From positions 1-64,000 of the forward strand of contig NZ_FMUX01000012.1 of assembly GCF_900101345.1 (NCBI RefSeq): DNA of 64,000 nt, read 5' to 3'. Both the position numbers and the translations under genes were made by a program. Source of the DNA: Desulfoluna spongiiphila. GTDB lineage: Bacteria > Desulfobacterota > Desulfobacteria > Desulfobacterales > Desulfolunaceae. Shown here piece after piece: positions 1 to 8,256 of this stretch; the stretch's first letter is position 1; every line of letters begins with the position of its first letter. The notes under the pieces are model-generated. The model saw only the letters and a list, made by a program, of their open reading frames with translations. It was not told the origin of the DNA and ran no database searches.

Positions 1-500
1 GCTTCGAGCCAAGTGCATTCGCGGGAAAAAAGTCGAACACAGGCATGTAACCGTCTTCACCAACACCATGCGTCAGATGGATACGCCTATAAGTCGTATG
101 ATTAAGCGTTTTGACACACCCAAAGGCAGATTCTGGTACAGCAGACGTATGGGCACCATTGAACCGGTCTTCGGTAACATCAGAGGCACCCTCGGGCTGA
201 ATCGGTTTACCCTGAGAGGACGGGGCAAGGTCGATACGCAATGGAAACTCTTTGCCATGGTTCACAACATAGGGAAGCTGGCTCGATATGCCTGGTGTTG
301 AGCAAGAAGATGCTGTTTGAGAAGCTATCTACGGGCACTTGATGGCAGCAAAATATGGTCCTACCCCGCCAAGCGGTGTCACATAAAGTTTAGATATGGT
401 GTGAGTATTTTCGTTGGCTGAATTGTGTTGTCGGCTGAAAAGTTAACTTTAAAATCAGCCTGGAGAGGCATTCCTGAAAAAGGGGTTATTCTACAGGCTC
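1..500 (+). mobile_element. IS1182-family element, right part (copy 1)
   Basis: This is the right-hand part of an insertion sequence whose left part lies outside the window. It closely matches the 3' end of the complete copy at 1415-3247, both in the transposase C-terminus and in the roughly 200-bp tail after the stop codon. The right terminus reads TATTCTACAGGCTC, the inverted form of the complete copy's left end. It stops at 500, directly before GTTAGGG, which is the core of the next gene cassette. Confidence 0.88.
2..301 (+). CDS. IS1182-family transposase, C-terminal part
   Basis: The last 99 residues of a DDE transposase are visible, open from the window edge to a TGA stop. Six residues differ from the corresponding stretch of the complete copy at 1508-3046. 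The segment includes the region of the final catalytic Glu (motif GTIEPVF) and the conserved ending KLARYAWC. No frameshift is visible, so the whole gene may be intact to the left of the window. The product would cut and join the element's ends during transposition. Confidence 0.85.
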   Translation, partial: LRAKCIRGKKVEHRHVTVFTNTMRQMDTPISRMIKRFDTPKGRFWYSRRMGTIEPVFGNIRGTLGLNRFTLRGRGKVDTQWKLFAMVHNIGKLARYAWC

Positions 501-523
501 GTTAGGGTACGTAAGAGTATACG

Positions 524-805
524 ATGATTAGCTTTTTTAGAAGAGCGCGAATAGACAATATTCGAACTGAATTATTCAATAAAATCCTCCAAGATTTGAT
601 TGATGATGGCTGGTCATATAAGAACAAGTATAAACAATTTAATGCGTGGATTGATTACGGTAAACTTGTCTTAAAGAAGGGTAATATTCGGTTGGTTTTC
701 GAATGGGATAATTGGACTGACGGCGTTATTTTCGGTAAACAAGCTGAGCTTCAACAATTATCTCACAAATACAAGCTTGAAACACCAACACCAGTAATAT
801 TCTAA
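524..805 (+). CDS. hypothetical cassette protein (93 aa)
   Basis: This small protein is not recognised. It is basic near the N-terminus (RRARIDNIR), then mixed and rich in Lys, Trp and Tyr, with no signal peptide or membrane segment; it is probably cytoplasmic. It is the only gene between a GTTAGGG core at 501-507 and the exactly complementary CCCTAAC at 855-861, the layout of a one-gene integron cassette. Base composition is clearly more AT-rich than the chromosome right of 12.7 kb, as is usual for cassettes. The ATG has no strong ribosome-binding site. No function is claimed. Confidence 0.6.
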   Translation: MISFFRRARIDNIRTELFNKILQDLIDDGWSYKNKYKQFNAWIDYGKLVLKKGNIRLVFEWDNWTDGVIFGKQAELQQLSHKYKLETPTPVIF

Positions 806-854
806 AAAGCATTGGCTATTAACACTTTAATATTAATCGCTGATTCTACTAAAA

Positions 855-941
855 CCCTAACAAACGCATAGTAAGGGACCGCTGGCGCTCCGCGCCAGTT
901 CCCTCGCTTCACTCGGCGGCCCCACATGCGTAACGTTGGCA
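855..941 (+). other. attC site, cassette A
   Basis: The site starts with the R'' box CCCTAAC (855-861), complementary to the cassette's own core GTTAGGG at 501. It ends with the R' box GTTGGCA (935-941). Inside, ACGCAT pairs with ATGCGT, and a GC-rich palindrome follows (GCTGGCGC/GCGCCAG). The inner-right half resembles the attC at 1329-1418. The crossover would be between G935 and T936. Confidence 0.8.
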
Positions 942-951
942 GGCTTCAATA

Positions 952-1323
952 ATGACACATAAAAACTACATATTGCTTGTATTAATAGCCATTACATTTT
1001 TTGTGTCATGCAAAGGTGCAACGAGTGATACTGAGCTCAATGAAAAAATAAAATGCTTAAACTCAAAACAGCAAATGTATGAACTCACATCTTCTTTTTT
1101 ATTATCAAATTTTTACAACCGAGCAGAATTGGCAGAGCAAATTCATTATTCGAATAAATTAAACACATGCCTATTCTGCTTAAAACTTCAATACCAAGAA
1201 AAAAACGAAACAGAAGGTAGTATTTATTGGCTGATATTTGATGGGTTAACAGGTGAAAAATTATATCAAGTCAAAGACAACGCTACCGCCTTTAATGATA
1301 AATTGAAAACTCTCATTGAATAA
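952..1323 (+). CDS. small predicted lipoprotein (123 aa), cassette gene
   Basis: The N-terminus (THKNYILLVLIAITFFVSC) is a lipoprotein signal with Cys at residue 20, so the mature protein is probably lipid-anchored in the cell envelope. The rest is a small, charged, mostly polar domain containing a CLFCLKL motif. The family is not recognised. The ATG lies 11 bp after the end of the previous attC, and the stop codon lies 6 bp before the next R'' box (TGCCAAC), so the cassette carries almost no spare sequence. Cassettes often encode small secreted or anchored proteins of unknown role. Confidence 0.7.
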   Translation: MTHKNYILLVLIAITFFVSCKGATSDTELNEKIKCLNSKQQMYELTSSFLLSNFYNRAELAEQIHYSNKLNTCLFCLKLQYQEKNETEGSIYWLIFDGLTGEKLYQVKDNATAFNDKLKTLIE

Positions 1324-1328
1324 GCATC

Positions 1329-1418
1329 TGCCAACAATTGCATTGTGTCGGACCGCCCTCCGCTGCGCTCCGGGTTCCCTCGCTGTCGCTCGGCGGCCCC
1401 ACATGCATGGCGTTGAGC
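1329..1418 (+). other. attC site, cassette B
   Basis: The R'' box TGCCAAC (1329-1335) is the exact complement of this cassette's core GTTGGCA at 935. Next, TGCATTGTG pairs with CACATGCA apart from one extra T, the unpaired-base pattern typical of attC. The R' box GTTGAGC (1412-1418) fits GTTRRRY, but its last four bases are the left end of the inserted IS1182 element. The original core was therefore probably GTTAGTT, with AGTT now resuming at 3251. Confidence 0.8.
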
Positions 1419-3247
1419 CTGTAGAATAAGTAAAATTATAAGATATCAAGCTGTATTTAAAGCTTAATATTTGCTATGCTCTTCTCAAATAAACCAGCGA
1501 GGTGAGTATGGCCCGATACAAAAGTTATTCTCAAGCCCAGTCGATGTTTATTCCAGTCCGGTTCGACGAGCAAATCATTCCCGGCACGTTCGTTCATGCC
1601 ATTGACCATTTGGTGGATAACGAACTTGACCTTTCGATCTTTGACAAGCATTACAGCAACGACAAAACGGGAGCTCCCGCCTATAACCCTGCCGTCCTTT
1701 TAAAAGTCATTTTGTATGCTTATTCCCTGGGCATTATCTCCAGCCGCAAGATTGCATCTTGTTGTGAGTGTCATGTGACTTTTATCGCCCTGGCCGGTGA
1801 TACCCGGCCCCATTTCACAACCATTGCAAAATTCATTTCTTCATATGGGCAAGAGATTTCGGTGCTTTTGACCCGAGTGATTGCCATCTGTTCCATGGAA
1901 GGGCTAATCGGCAAAAAGATGTTTGCAATTGACGGCTGTAAGCTCAGCTCGAACGCTTCAAAAGAGTGGAGTGGAACCCGTGAGGATTTCGATCGCAAAA
2001 AGGCAAAGATCGAAAAATCTATTCAGTTGATCCTTAAAAAGCACCAGGCCCAGGATAAAGGTGGTGACGAAGGGTTTGATATGACGGCAAAAGAGAAAAA
2101 AGCTGTCAAAAGCCTTAAAAAGAAAGCGGACAAGATTCAGGCTTGGTTGGACGAGGGAAAGGAAAAAATCGGAGTCCAAAGCAAGCCCATTCAAAGCAAC
2201 CTGACTGACAACGAAAGCGCAAAGATGTCCACGTCGCATGGTGTGATTCAGGGCTATACTGGCATTGCTATTGCGGATGACTTACATCAGGTTATTACCC
2301 ATGCCGAAGCCCATGGTTCATCAACTGAGCACCTTTATTTAAAGGATATGATTGATGGTGCGCGTAAGGCGATGAACCAGGCTGAAGGGGATAACGATTC
2401 TCTCAAGGATACCATTGTAACGGCGGATACCGGCTTTCATTCATCCGATGGCCTCAAGTGGATCGAAGATGAAAAAATCGAAGCGTATATCCCGGACAAA
2501 CTGTTTCGAAAGCGAGATCCTAATTTTGCCACGGCCGACAGGCATAAAAGGCCCACGGATAAACGGAAAACCGTCAAAAAGGCAAAATATTTTAAAGCCA
2601 GCGAGTTTGTGTACGATCCGGAAAAGAAGAAGCTTATCTGCCCGGCCGGAAATGAACTCTATGTCGAAAACAGCAACTTTAAAGACCAGAAAGGTCTTAA
2701 AGGAATTACATCCGCGGCAAAAAAGACGGATTGCAGAGCCTGTGAACTTCGGTCCAAGTGCATTCGCGGGAAAAAAGTCGAGCATAGGCATGTGACCGTT
2801 TTTACAAATACCATGCGCCAGACGGATACGCCTGTCAGTCGCATGATTAAACGCTTTGATACACCAAAGGGCAGGTTCTGGTACAGCAGGCGTATGGGCA
2901 CCATAGAACCAGTCTTCGCCAACATTAGGAGCACACTGGGGTTGAATCGGTTTACCCTGAGGGGGCGGGCCAAGGTCGATACGCAATGGAAACTCTTTGC
3001 CATGGTTCACAACATAGGGAAGCTGGCTCGATATGCCTGGTGCTGAGCAGGAGGCGGGCGGTCTAGAAGCTCGCGGCGGTCCCATTAATGGCGGCAAAGA
3101 ATGGTATTTTCTCGCCCTGCAGGGGTTACATAAAGTTCAGATATGGCATGAGTATTTTTGTTGCCTGAATTGTGGTAGAGACTGAAAAAATTACTTTAAA
3201 ATCAGCCTGGTGAGGCATTTCTGAAAATGGGGCTATTCTACAGGCTC
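1415..3247 (+). mobile_element. complete IS1182-family insertion sequence (copy 2)
   Basis: The element is 1,833 bp long and encodes one transposase. Its ends are inverted: the left is GAGCCTGTAGAATA, and the right is the same sequence on the other strand. GTT occurs just outside each end (1412-1414 and 3248-3250), consistent with a 3-bp target duplication in an original GCGTTAG, which is an attC core. Length and transposase type suit the IS1182 family. Confidence 0.88.
1508..3046 (+). CDS. IS1182-family DDE transposase (512 aa)
   Basis: The transposase appears full length. An N-terminal DUF772-like region is followed by a DDE_Tnp_1-type catalytic core. Candidate acidic residues are the Asp in FAIDGCKLS, the Asp in VTADTGFHS and the Glu in GTIEPVF. 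A Lys-rich, probably coiled-coil insert lies between the first two motifs, and a CRACELRSKC cysteine cluster precedes the last. ATG at 1508 is preferred to the in-frame GTG at 1502 because GAGG stands 6-7 bases upstream. Intact reading frame and matching ends suggest that this copy may be active and could move the other two. Confidence 0.9.
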   Translation: MARYKSYSQAQSMFIPVRFDEQIIPGTFVHAIDHLVDNELDLSIFDKHYSNDKTGAPAYNPAVLLKVILYAYSLGIISSRKIASCCECHVTFIALAGDTRPHFTTIAKFISSYGQEISVLLTRVIAICSMEGLIGKKMFAIDGCKLSSNASKEWSGTREDFDRKKAKIEKSIQLILKKHQAQDKGGDEGFDMTAKEKKAVKSLKKKADKIQAWLDEGKEKIGVQSKPIQSNLTDNESAKMSTSHGVIQGYTGIAIADDLHQVITHAEAHGSSTEHLYLKDMIDGARKAMNQAEGDNDSLKDTIVTADTGFHSSDGLKWIEDEKIEAYIPDKLFRKRDPNFATADRHKRPTDKRKTVKKAKYFKASEFVYDPEKKKLICPAGNELYVENSNFKDQKGLKGITSAAKKTDCRACELRSKCIRGKKVEHRHVTVFTNTMRQTDTPVSRMIKRFDTPKGRFWYSRRMGTIEPVFANIRSTLGLNRFTLRGRAKVDTQWKLFAMVHNIGKLARYAWC

Positions 3248-3307
3248 GTTAGTTATATAAGCGATGTTGTGAACTGAATAAAAAATTATAGGAGAAACCT
3301 TAACATT

Positions 3308-4174
3308 ATGAAAAAAATAATGCCTCTAACTTTTGGATTACTTTTTTTAATATTCCTGACGTTCGGATGTTCATCGAATAAAGGTCCAAGTGAAAATGAA
3401 ATCGAGAAGACCCTTGCAGTTCATATGCCCGCATTTATTAATATAGCAAGTTTTAAAATCGAGGCATCCCAAGACGTTGGTACTGAGGTAGATCCTCTTT
3501 ATCAAACAAGGTTCCGGGCAAGTCTACAGATAAATGCTGATACGTTTTTGGAGCAAAGGGATGAGGGCAACGTCCTTTTTGTTCTTCCTGTCAAGAAAAA
3601 GGGCGAAAACATAGAGGTTTATGGTCGCGCTGAATCTAAGCTTTACGCTGGTTCTTGGCAAAATTCTCTAAAACTTGATGGTTCACCACTTAGAAACATT
3701 GGTGTGCCATTAAGCATGTTTAACTCACCAAATATTATTATTAAAGGCTCTCCTGAGGAGAAGGAGTATAAAGCAGAACAGCAACGATTAGCTGAAGAAA
3801 GAATACAGGCGGAGAAGAAACGGTTCGATAGAAGACAAAAAGCGGTACATTCAGCATTCTCTGATGGATCGATACTCAAAGGTGAGGCAAGTAGTCGAAA
3901 AGATAATTGGCCATTTATTTTGACAATAAAATCATTTGACGCTTCTGATGGAAAGTGGGCGGGAGAAATGAAATGGATAACATTAAATGCTGTACACAAA
4001 GTCGAAGGTACAATTATTGGGACTATGATAAGGTTCAAAGAAACCGATTTCATTAAAAAAGGAAATGCAATAATTGGATGTGTCTATAATCTTGATATGG
4101 ATGATAACGAGATACGTTTAACTGGTACTTGGGAATGTAATCAAAAGGGCAATGTCTGGATTAATATGAGATAA
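3308..4174 (+). CDS. predicted lipoprotein (288 aa), cassette gene
   Basis: The signal peptide KKIMPLTFGLLFLIFLTFGC has a lipobox Cys near residue 21, followed by SSNKGPSENE, so the protein is probably lipid-anchored in the envelope. Residues about 150-180 are a charged helical segment (EEKEYKAEQQRLAEERIQAE). The C-terminal 100 residues look beta-rich. The family is not recognised with confidence. A good ribosome-binding site (ATAGGAGAAA) precedes the ATG. The gene lies between the core GTTAGTT at 3248 and ACCTAAC at 4185; the pairing has one mismatch. Its attC was later split by an IS256-type element. Confidence 0.75.
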   Translation: MKKIMPLTFGLLFLIFLTFGCSSNKGPSENEIEKTLAVHMPAFINIASFKIEASQDVGTEVDPLYQTRFRASLQINADTFLEQRDEGNVLFVLPVKKKGENIEVYGRAESKLYAGSWQNSLKLDGSPLRNIGVPLSMFNSPNIIIKGSPEEKEYKAEQQRLAEERIQAEKKRFDRRQKAVHSAFSDGSILKGEASSRKDNWPFILTIKSFDASDGKWAGEMKWITLNAVHKVEGTIIGTMIRFKETDFIKKGNAIIGCVYNLDMDDNEIRLTGTWECNQKGNVWINMR

Positions 4175-4184
4175 CAGAAAGAGT

Positions 4185-4219
4185 ACCTAACAAGATAAAT
4201 GCACTCGGACAGGCAAAAG
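4185..4219 (+). other. left part of attC of cassette C, split by an IS
   Basis: The R'' box ACCTAAC (4185-4191) follows the lipoprotein gene and is complementary, with one mismatch, to the cassette core GTTAGTT at 3248. The site continues for about 28 bases and is then interrupted by the IS256-type element. Its other part lies at 5542-5653. Confidence 0.6.
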
Positions 4220-5541
4220 GAGAGTGTAAATTTATCTGTGTATCTGGCTGTGGTATTAACCTCCTGAAAGGAGAATGTCACCATGGCCAAAAAGCAGAGT
4301 CGTATAGATGCACTTTTAGATGAGTTGCTCAAAGATGAAGACCCTAAAGAACTATTTAATAAAGATGGACTTCTTGAAGATTTAACCAAACGCCTTGTGG
4401 AACGCGCCTTGGAAGGCGATCTGACCGATCATCTCGGCTACCAGAAGAATGAACGCCAAATGAGTTGCTCGACAAACGCCCGTAATGGCATAACAAAAAA
4501 GACAACTATTACGAATCGAGGTTCACTTGATATTGAGGTTCCCAGGGATCAAGATGGTGATTTCGAACCGCAGTTAGTCAGAAAGCGCCAAAAAAAGCTT
4601 CCAGGGTTTCATGACAAGGTCATTGCACTATATGCTCGCGGAATGACAGTGAGAGAGATCCAGGGCCATCTCAAAGATCTCTATAGTGTTGAAGTATCCC
4701 CGAGACTCATCAGCAATGTGACCGACAGCGTCATAGATGATGTTCGTCAGTGGCAGTCTCGTCCGTTGGATACGGTCTACCCCATCGTTTATCTGGATGC
4801 GATATATCTAAAGATTAGTAAAGGCAGCCATGTTGAAAATCGAGCTGTTTATCTGGCATTAGGTGTAAATCTTACAAGGTAACAAAGAGCTTCTTGGCCT
4901 CTGGATTGGAGAGGCTGGGGGTGCAAAATTTTTGCTTGGCATCCTCACTGAGCTTCAAAGCCGAGGGGTAAATGATATTTTGGTCGCCTGTGTTGACGGT
5001 TTGAAGGGCTTTCCTGAAGCCATTGGGAACGCCTTTCCTCAGACGGATGTCCAGCTCTGCGTCGTTCATATGGTGTGGAATTCTTTGAGATACGTTGGTT
5101 GGAAAGAGCGAAAGAACGTCGTAAAGAGTTTAAAGGAAATCTACACTGCCCCCACAGAAGAAGTTGATTTGAGAGCTTTGGATCAATTTGAGCAAGAGTG
5201 GGGAGAAAGGTTCCCAATTATCGGCCAAATATGGCGTTCTAAATGGGAAAATATTGCGCCGTTCTTCCGTTACCCAGAACCGATACGTAAAGTCATTTAT
5301 ACGACAAATGCTATCGAATCTTTGAACGCATCATTGAAGAAAATTACAAAGAAACGGGTAGCTTTTCCAACAGGAGATTTAGAGCGAAAGGTTCTGTATC
5401 TGGCAATATGAAAGGCTTCTGAGAAGTGGTCGCGTCCCATCAGGGGCTGGGCCGCTGCTCTCAACTATTTTTCAAATTGTATTTGAAGGAAGAGTCCCTC
5501 TTTGATTTAAATGCCAGATACACAGTTTATTTGACAGTCTC
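4220..5541 (+). mobile_element. IS256-family insertion sequence, decayed
   Basis: The element is about 1,322 bp, the usual length for IS256. The left terminus starts GAGAGTGTAAATTTATC and the inverted right terminus starts GAGACTGTCAAATAAAC; both continue into TGTGTATCTGGC. No target duplication was recognised. The transposase inside is broken. The element sits within the attC of the preceding cassette. Confidence 0.8.
4283..5486 (+). pseudogene. IS256-family transposase, frameshifted
   Basis: The first 199 residues are in one frame, from a well-placed ATG (AAAGGAG upstream) to 4882. They include the first catalytic Asp (IVYLDAIY). Homology then continues in another frame from GNKELLGLWIG, carrying the second Asp (ACVDGLKGF) and the Glu (TTNAIESLNASLKK). 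A TGA at 5409-5411 interrupts this, after which the frame still reads KASEKWSRPIRGWAAALNYF to about 5486. At least one frameshift near 4877 and one nonsense change make the gene inactive unless sequence errors are involved. Confidence 0.85.
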
Positions 5542-5653
5542 TTTCACGACCGGGTGCAAGTGCGTCTTTATCGGCCGACTTCGTCGCCCGATTTTTATCA
5601 AATATCAAAATTTGTCGTGTTTCGGCACCCGTCGGGTGAAGCATGCGTTGAGT
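5542..5653 (+). other. right part of attC of cassette C
   Basis: This resumes the attC after the IS256-type element. TTCAC..CGGGTGC near 5543-5558 pairs with GCACCCG..GTGAA near 5623-5640. It ends in GCATGC followed by GTTGAGT (5647-5653), which fits GTTRRRY. As in cassette B, the last bases of that core belong to an inserted element, here the MITE. Joined to 4185-4219, the original site would have been about 145 bp, long for an attC. Confidence 0.55.
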
Positions 5654-5826
5654 CTGTAGAATAAGTCCATTTGTGGAAAAATGATCTTCGAATAGCGCGA
5701 GGACATTACATTTTACAGACTTATAGCTGAAAACATCGCCATATTTTGCGTAGCTGGCCGTTTTTAAATTAAATTTAGACAAGCGTTATAACGGAAAATT
5801 TCAACGGGGACTTATTCTACAGCCTC
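5650..5826. mobile_element. 177-bp MITE-like element with IS1182-type ends
   Basis: The left end is GAGTCTGTAGAATAAGTCC, and the inverted right end reads GAGGCTGTAGAATAAGTCC. There is one mismatch in 19 bases, and both are close to the ends of the IS1182 element. GTT flanks both sides (5647-5649, 5827-5829), as for the full element. The interior encodes nothing and does not match the element's interior by eye. It was probably moved by the IS1182 transposase. Confidence 0.8.
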
Positions 5827-5862
5827 GTTAGCTCTCATATTTTAGCCCAAAGGAATGCATCT

Positions 5863-6684
5863 ATGAGTTCCAAAGAAGACAACACTCAGTTTGCTGGTTT
5901 TTGGTCACGATTCATTGCATTCAATATTGACTTAACGATTTTCACATTACCGATCTGTTTATTAGGTACATTAATCATCCTTTTTTGTAGTTACCAAAAT
6001 ATAAATTTACCGTTCAATTATAATATATTCCTATTGTTATTACCCTTAATTTATTTGGGTTATTTCACTGCGTCTAACTCAAATACAAAACAAGCAACTT
6101 TCGGAAAAGTAGCTTGTAATATTTATGTTTCCCAAATCAACAAATCAAAAATTTCCCATAAATCCTCCTTCTTTCGGACTATCGTTGTTTTTATTGTATT
6201 CATACCAAATTTATTAGATACATTTTTAACAGTCAGTCCATACATCACATGGGTTGTGTTTGTTGTTGTAGCATTCTGTTTTGGAATGGCAGGTTTTACA
6301 AAAAACAAAACAGCATTTCATGACCTCATCTTTAAAACACGTGTACATCGTGGAACTCCAAATCAAATACAAACAGACAAAACAACTGAAGCGCCTCACT
6401 TTGTAATTCTCAGTTTATTTCTATTTACATTTTCTTCATTTCTTCCTTTATTTACAACTAAAGACAAGTCGTTACTATTTTTTGTATTTTCGTCAATATA
6501 CACTTTTCTCTTAGTGAGTTATCTTTCGTACATTAAAAACAGAAACTTTGAAAAACACCAAATATATTCGTTCAAAGCTTCTAAGCCATTCATAAAAAAG
6601 TATGCTGTTATTGTAACACCATCTTTAATTCTAATCGCTTTAAACTATATGGCGATTTTTCTCATACAAACCAAAACGAGCTAA
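5863..6684 (+). CDS. RDD-family membrane protein (273 aa), cassette gene
   Basis: The opening FAGFWSRFIAFNIDLTIF matches the RDD-domain pattern (an Arg and an Asp-Asp-like pair in helix 1). ATFGKVACNIYV and FHDLIFKTRV are the typical second and third landmarks. About five hydrophobic segments are visible: three in the RDD part (residues 15-150) and two in the C-terminal half. It is an integral inner-membrane protein of uncertain role. RDD proteins have been linked to transport in some bacteria, but nothing here identifies a substrate. Cassette boundaries are exact: GTTAGCT at 5827 and AGCTAAC at 6679, which overlaps the stop codon. Confidence 0.85.
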   Translation: MSSKEDNTQFAGFWSRFIAFNIDLTIFTLPICLLGTLIILFCSYQNINLPFNYNIFLLLLPLIYLGYFTASNSNTKQATFGKVACNIYVSQINKSKISHKSSFFRTIVVFIVFIPNLLDTFLTVSPYITWVVFVVVAFCFGMAGFTKNKTAFHDLIFKTRVHRGTPNQIQTDKTTEAPHFVILSLFLFTFSSFLPLFTTKDKSLLFFVFSSIYTFLLVSYLSYIKNRNFEKHQIYSFKASKPFIKKYAVIVTPSLILIALNYMAIFLIQTKTS

Positions 6685-6685
6685 C
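6679..6685 (+). other. R'' box of a truncated attC (cassette D)
   Basis: AGCTAAC is the exact complement of the cassette core GTTAGCT at 5827. No matching L'/R' half follows before the next coding fragment, so the attC has been lost by deletion or rearrangement. Confidence 0.6.
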
Positions 6686-6709
6686 AAGTCACTTTCCGGT
6701 TATCTCAGA

Positions 6710-6850
6710 ATGGCATTGGAACTTATGAAATGTGCGTTTGAAGGGACCTATCCTGAAGCAGATTTGAATTATCTTTTTAGTAGTGTATCGGATTTTGGAA
6801 TTGAGCACTTAACTGTTGATAAAGAACAGTTAAAAATAGTTTCCAGCTAA
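6710..6850 (+). CDS. 46-residue coding fragment
   Basis: An ATG-started frame encodes 46 residues, beginning ALELMKCAFEGTYPEADLNY and ending LTVDKEQLKIVSS. It has normal amino acid composition and ends at AGCTAAC (6845-6851), which looks like another cassette R'' box. No cassette core precedes it and the product is short, so it is probably the C-terminal remnant of a cassette gene whose start was deleted. Function unknown. Confidence 0.4.
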   Translation: MALELMKCAFEGTYPEADLNYLFSSVSDFGIEHLTVDKEQLKIVSS

Positions 6851-6872
6851 CAATATTACAAAGCAGAACATT

Positions 6873-6908
6873 AAGGATTGCTCGTGACCGAAGGTCACAT
6901 CAATCCTT
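6873..6908. repeat. nested hairpin at IS91-type terminus
   Basis: AAGGATTG pairs with CAATCCTT, and GTGACC inside it pairs with GGTCAC across a GAA loop. The outer stem extends almost to AAC and GTT on either side. It lies just inside the element end downstream of the transposase, where IS91-family elements carry a replication-related terminus. Confidence 0.65.
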
Positions 6909-7178
6909 TGTTCAAGAAGCCCGGTTTTCGGTTGTCGATGGTCTTATAGGGTATTGCTTTTCAGCAAGCAGGCGGGAGCCCACCTCTGGGTTGCGAGGTG
7001 GGCTGATTCATTGACGTGATGTGGTGACTCATCGCATCGGTTCCACTGATTTGTCACGTGTTTTGTGGCTCGGCGTGCTTCCTGTTTTGGCGTGTCCATG
7101 CCTTAAGGCGCACCCCAGGGGCTCTGATCCTTGTCATGAAGTCAGCTCTTTGACATTCAGCTTGTCGGCAAGACCCCA

Positions 7179-8256
7179 TCACCCGTACTCGTCAGGTGGA
7201 AGATCCAAGGCATATATACCACAGACGTATTTCAGCACTCCTCCGCAGAATTTGCATAGCGATGGCTTTGCAGGGACCTGGGGTGGTGGAACGATATCCT
7301 CACCCTGCAATGCATCCATGACCTGCTTTCGCACCTCTTTGAGGTCGAGTACCGACGCCGGACTCATAAAGCCGTAATACCGAACTTTCATAAACCCTGT
7401 GGGGATCACGTGCTGGAGGTAACGCCTCATGAACTCCATCACCCCAAGTGTCAGTCGCCTGGGGCGTCGGGAACCTTTTTTTTGTAAGTGATGGTCACCT
7501 CGCGCCCTTCGACCTTTTCGATGCGGCTCTGGCTGATGGCGACTTTAAAGATGTAGGGCGTCAGGTATTTGATACACTCCTGGCCACCTCCAGCGGGTTC
7601 AACGTCTACATTAAACCCATTAAACCAGATATCGGGGCACACCTTGTGAAGCAGACCAGCCTTTTCCATCAGCGCCTTAAACTTCTTACGGAACAGAGCG
7701 GACAGTACCTTGTAGGGGAGCAAAAAGCCTTCGCTTGTTGGGTGCCAAGCCTTTCCATCGCCTGAGACAGCGCTTCCGGGAACCAGGTAGTGGATATGGG
7801 GATGATATTGAAGTTGGCGTCCCCAGGTATGCAGCACGCCCAAAAATCCCGGTGCCTTACCCCTCATCCATCGTCCCCTGTCCACGAGTTCTGACATGGC
7901 TTGGGAGGAGGCCGCGAACATCATGCCATAGCAAGCCTTCTGGTTGGAGCGGATCACATTCCGCAGGTAAAGGTCACCATGAAGTGATGGCCCGGGAGCT
8001 GCCGCTTGATCTGATGAGCCATCCACTGGCGGGCCTTATGATTTTGGCACGCCGGGCAATGGCGATTCCCGCAGGAACGATAGAAAGCATGGATTTTACC
8101 GCATGCTTCGCACTCATAGTAAAGCAGCCCATGGGCCTGCGTTCGGCAAGAGAGGATGGCACCGATGGTTTTGCGATGGGTCTTCGGCATGGAGGCCCCA
8201 AATCGATTTAGATACTCGGGGGCGAACTCCCGGAAGATTTCAGATATCTTGTTCAT
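7179..8256 (-). pseudogene. IS91-family (HUH) transposase, two frameshifts
   Basis: Three pieces together make one IS91-type transposase. The first (8256 to about 7970) has the zinc-binding part with CEACG and SCGNRHCPAC. The second (to 7451) holds the HUH motif in YHPHIHYLVPG and a tyrosine motif KYLTPYIFK. The third (7442-7179) has the C-terminal MRRYLQHVIPTGF. The first break, near 7966, fits loss of one base. The second lies in a run of eight A residues, where a -1 shift would restore the frame. Translation would start at ATG 8256 behind GAGGAGAC, overlapping the recombinase stop. Confidence 0.8.
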
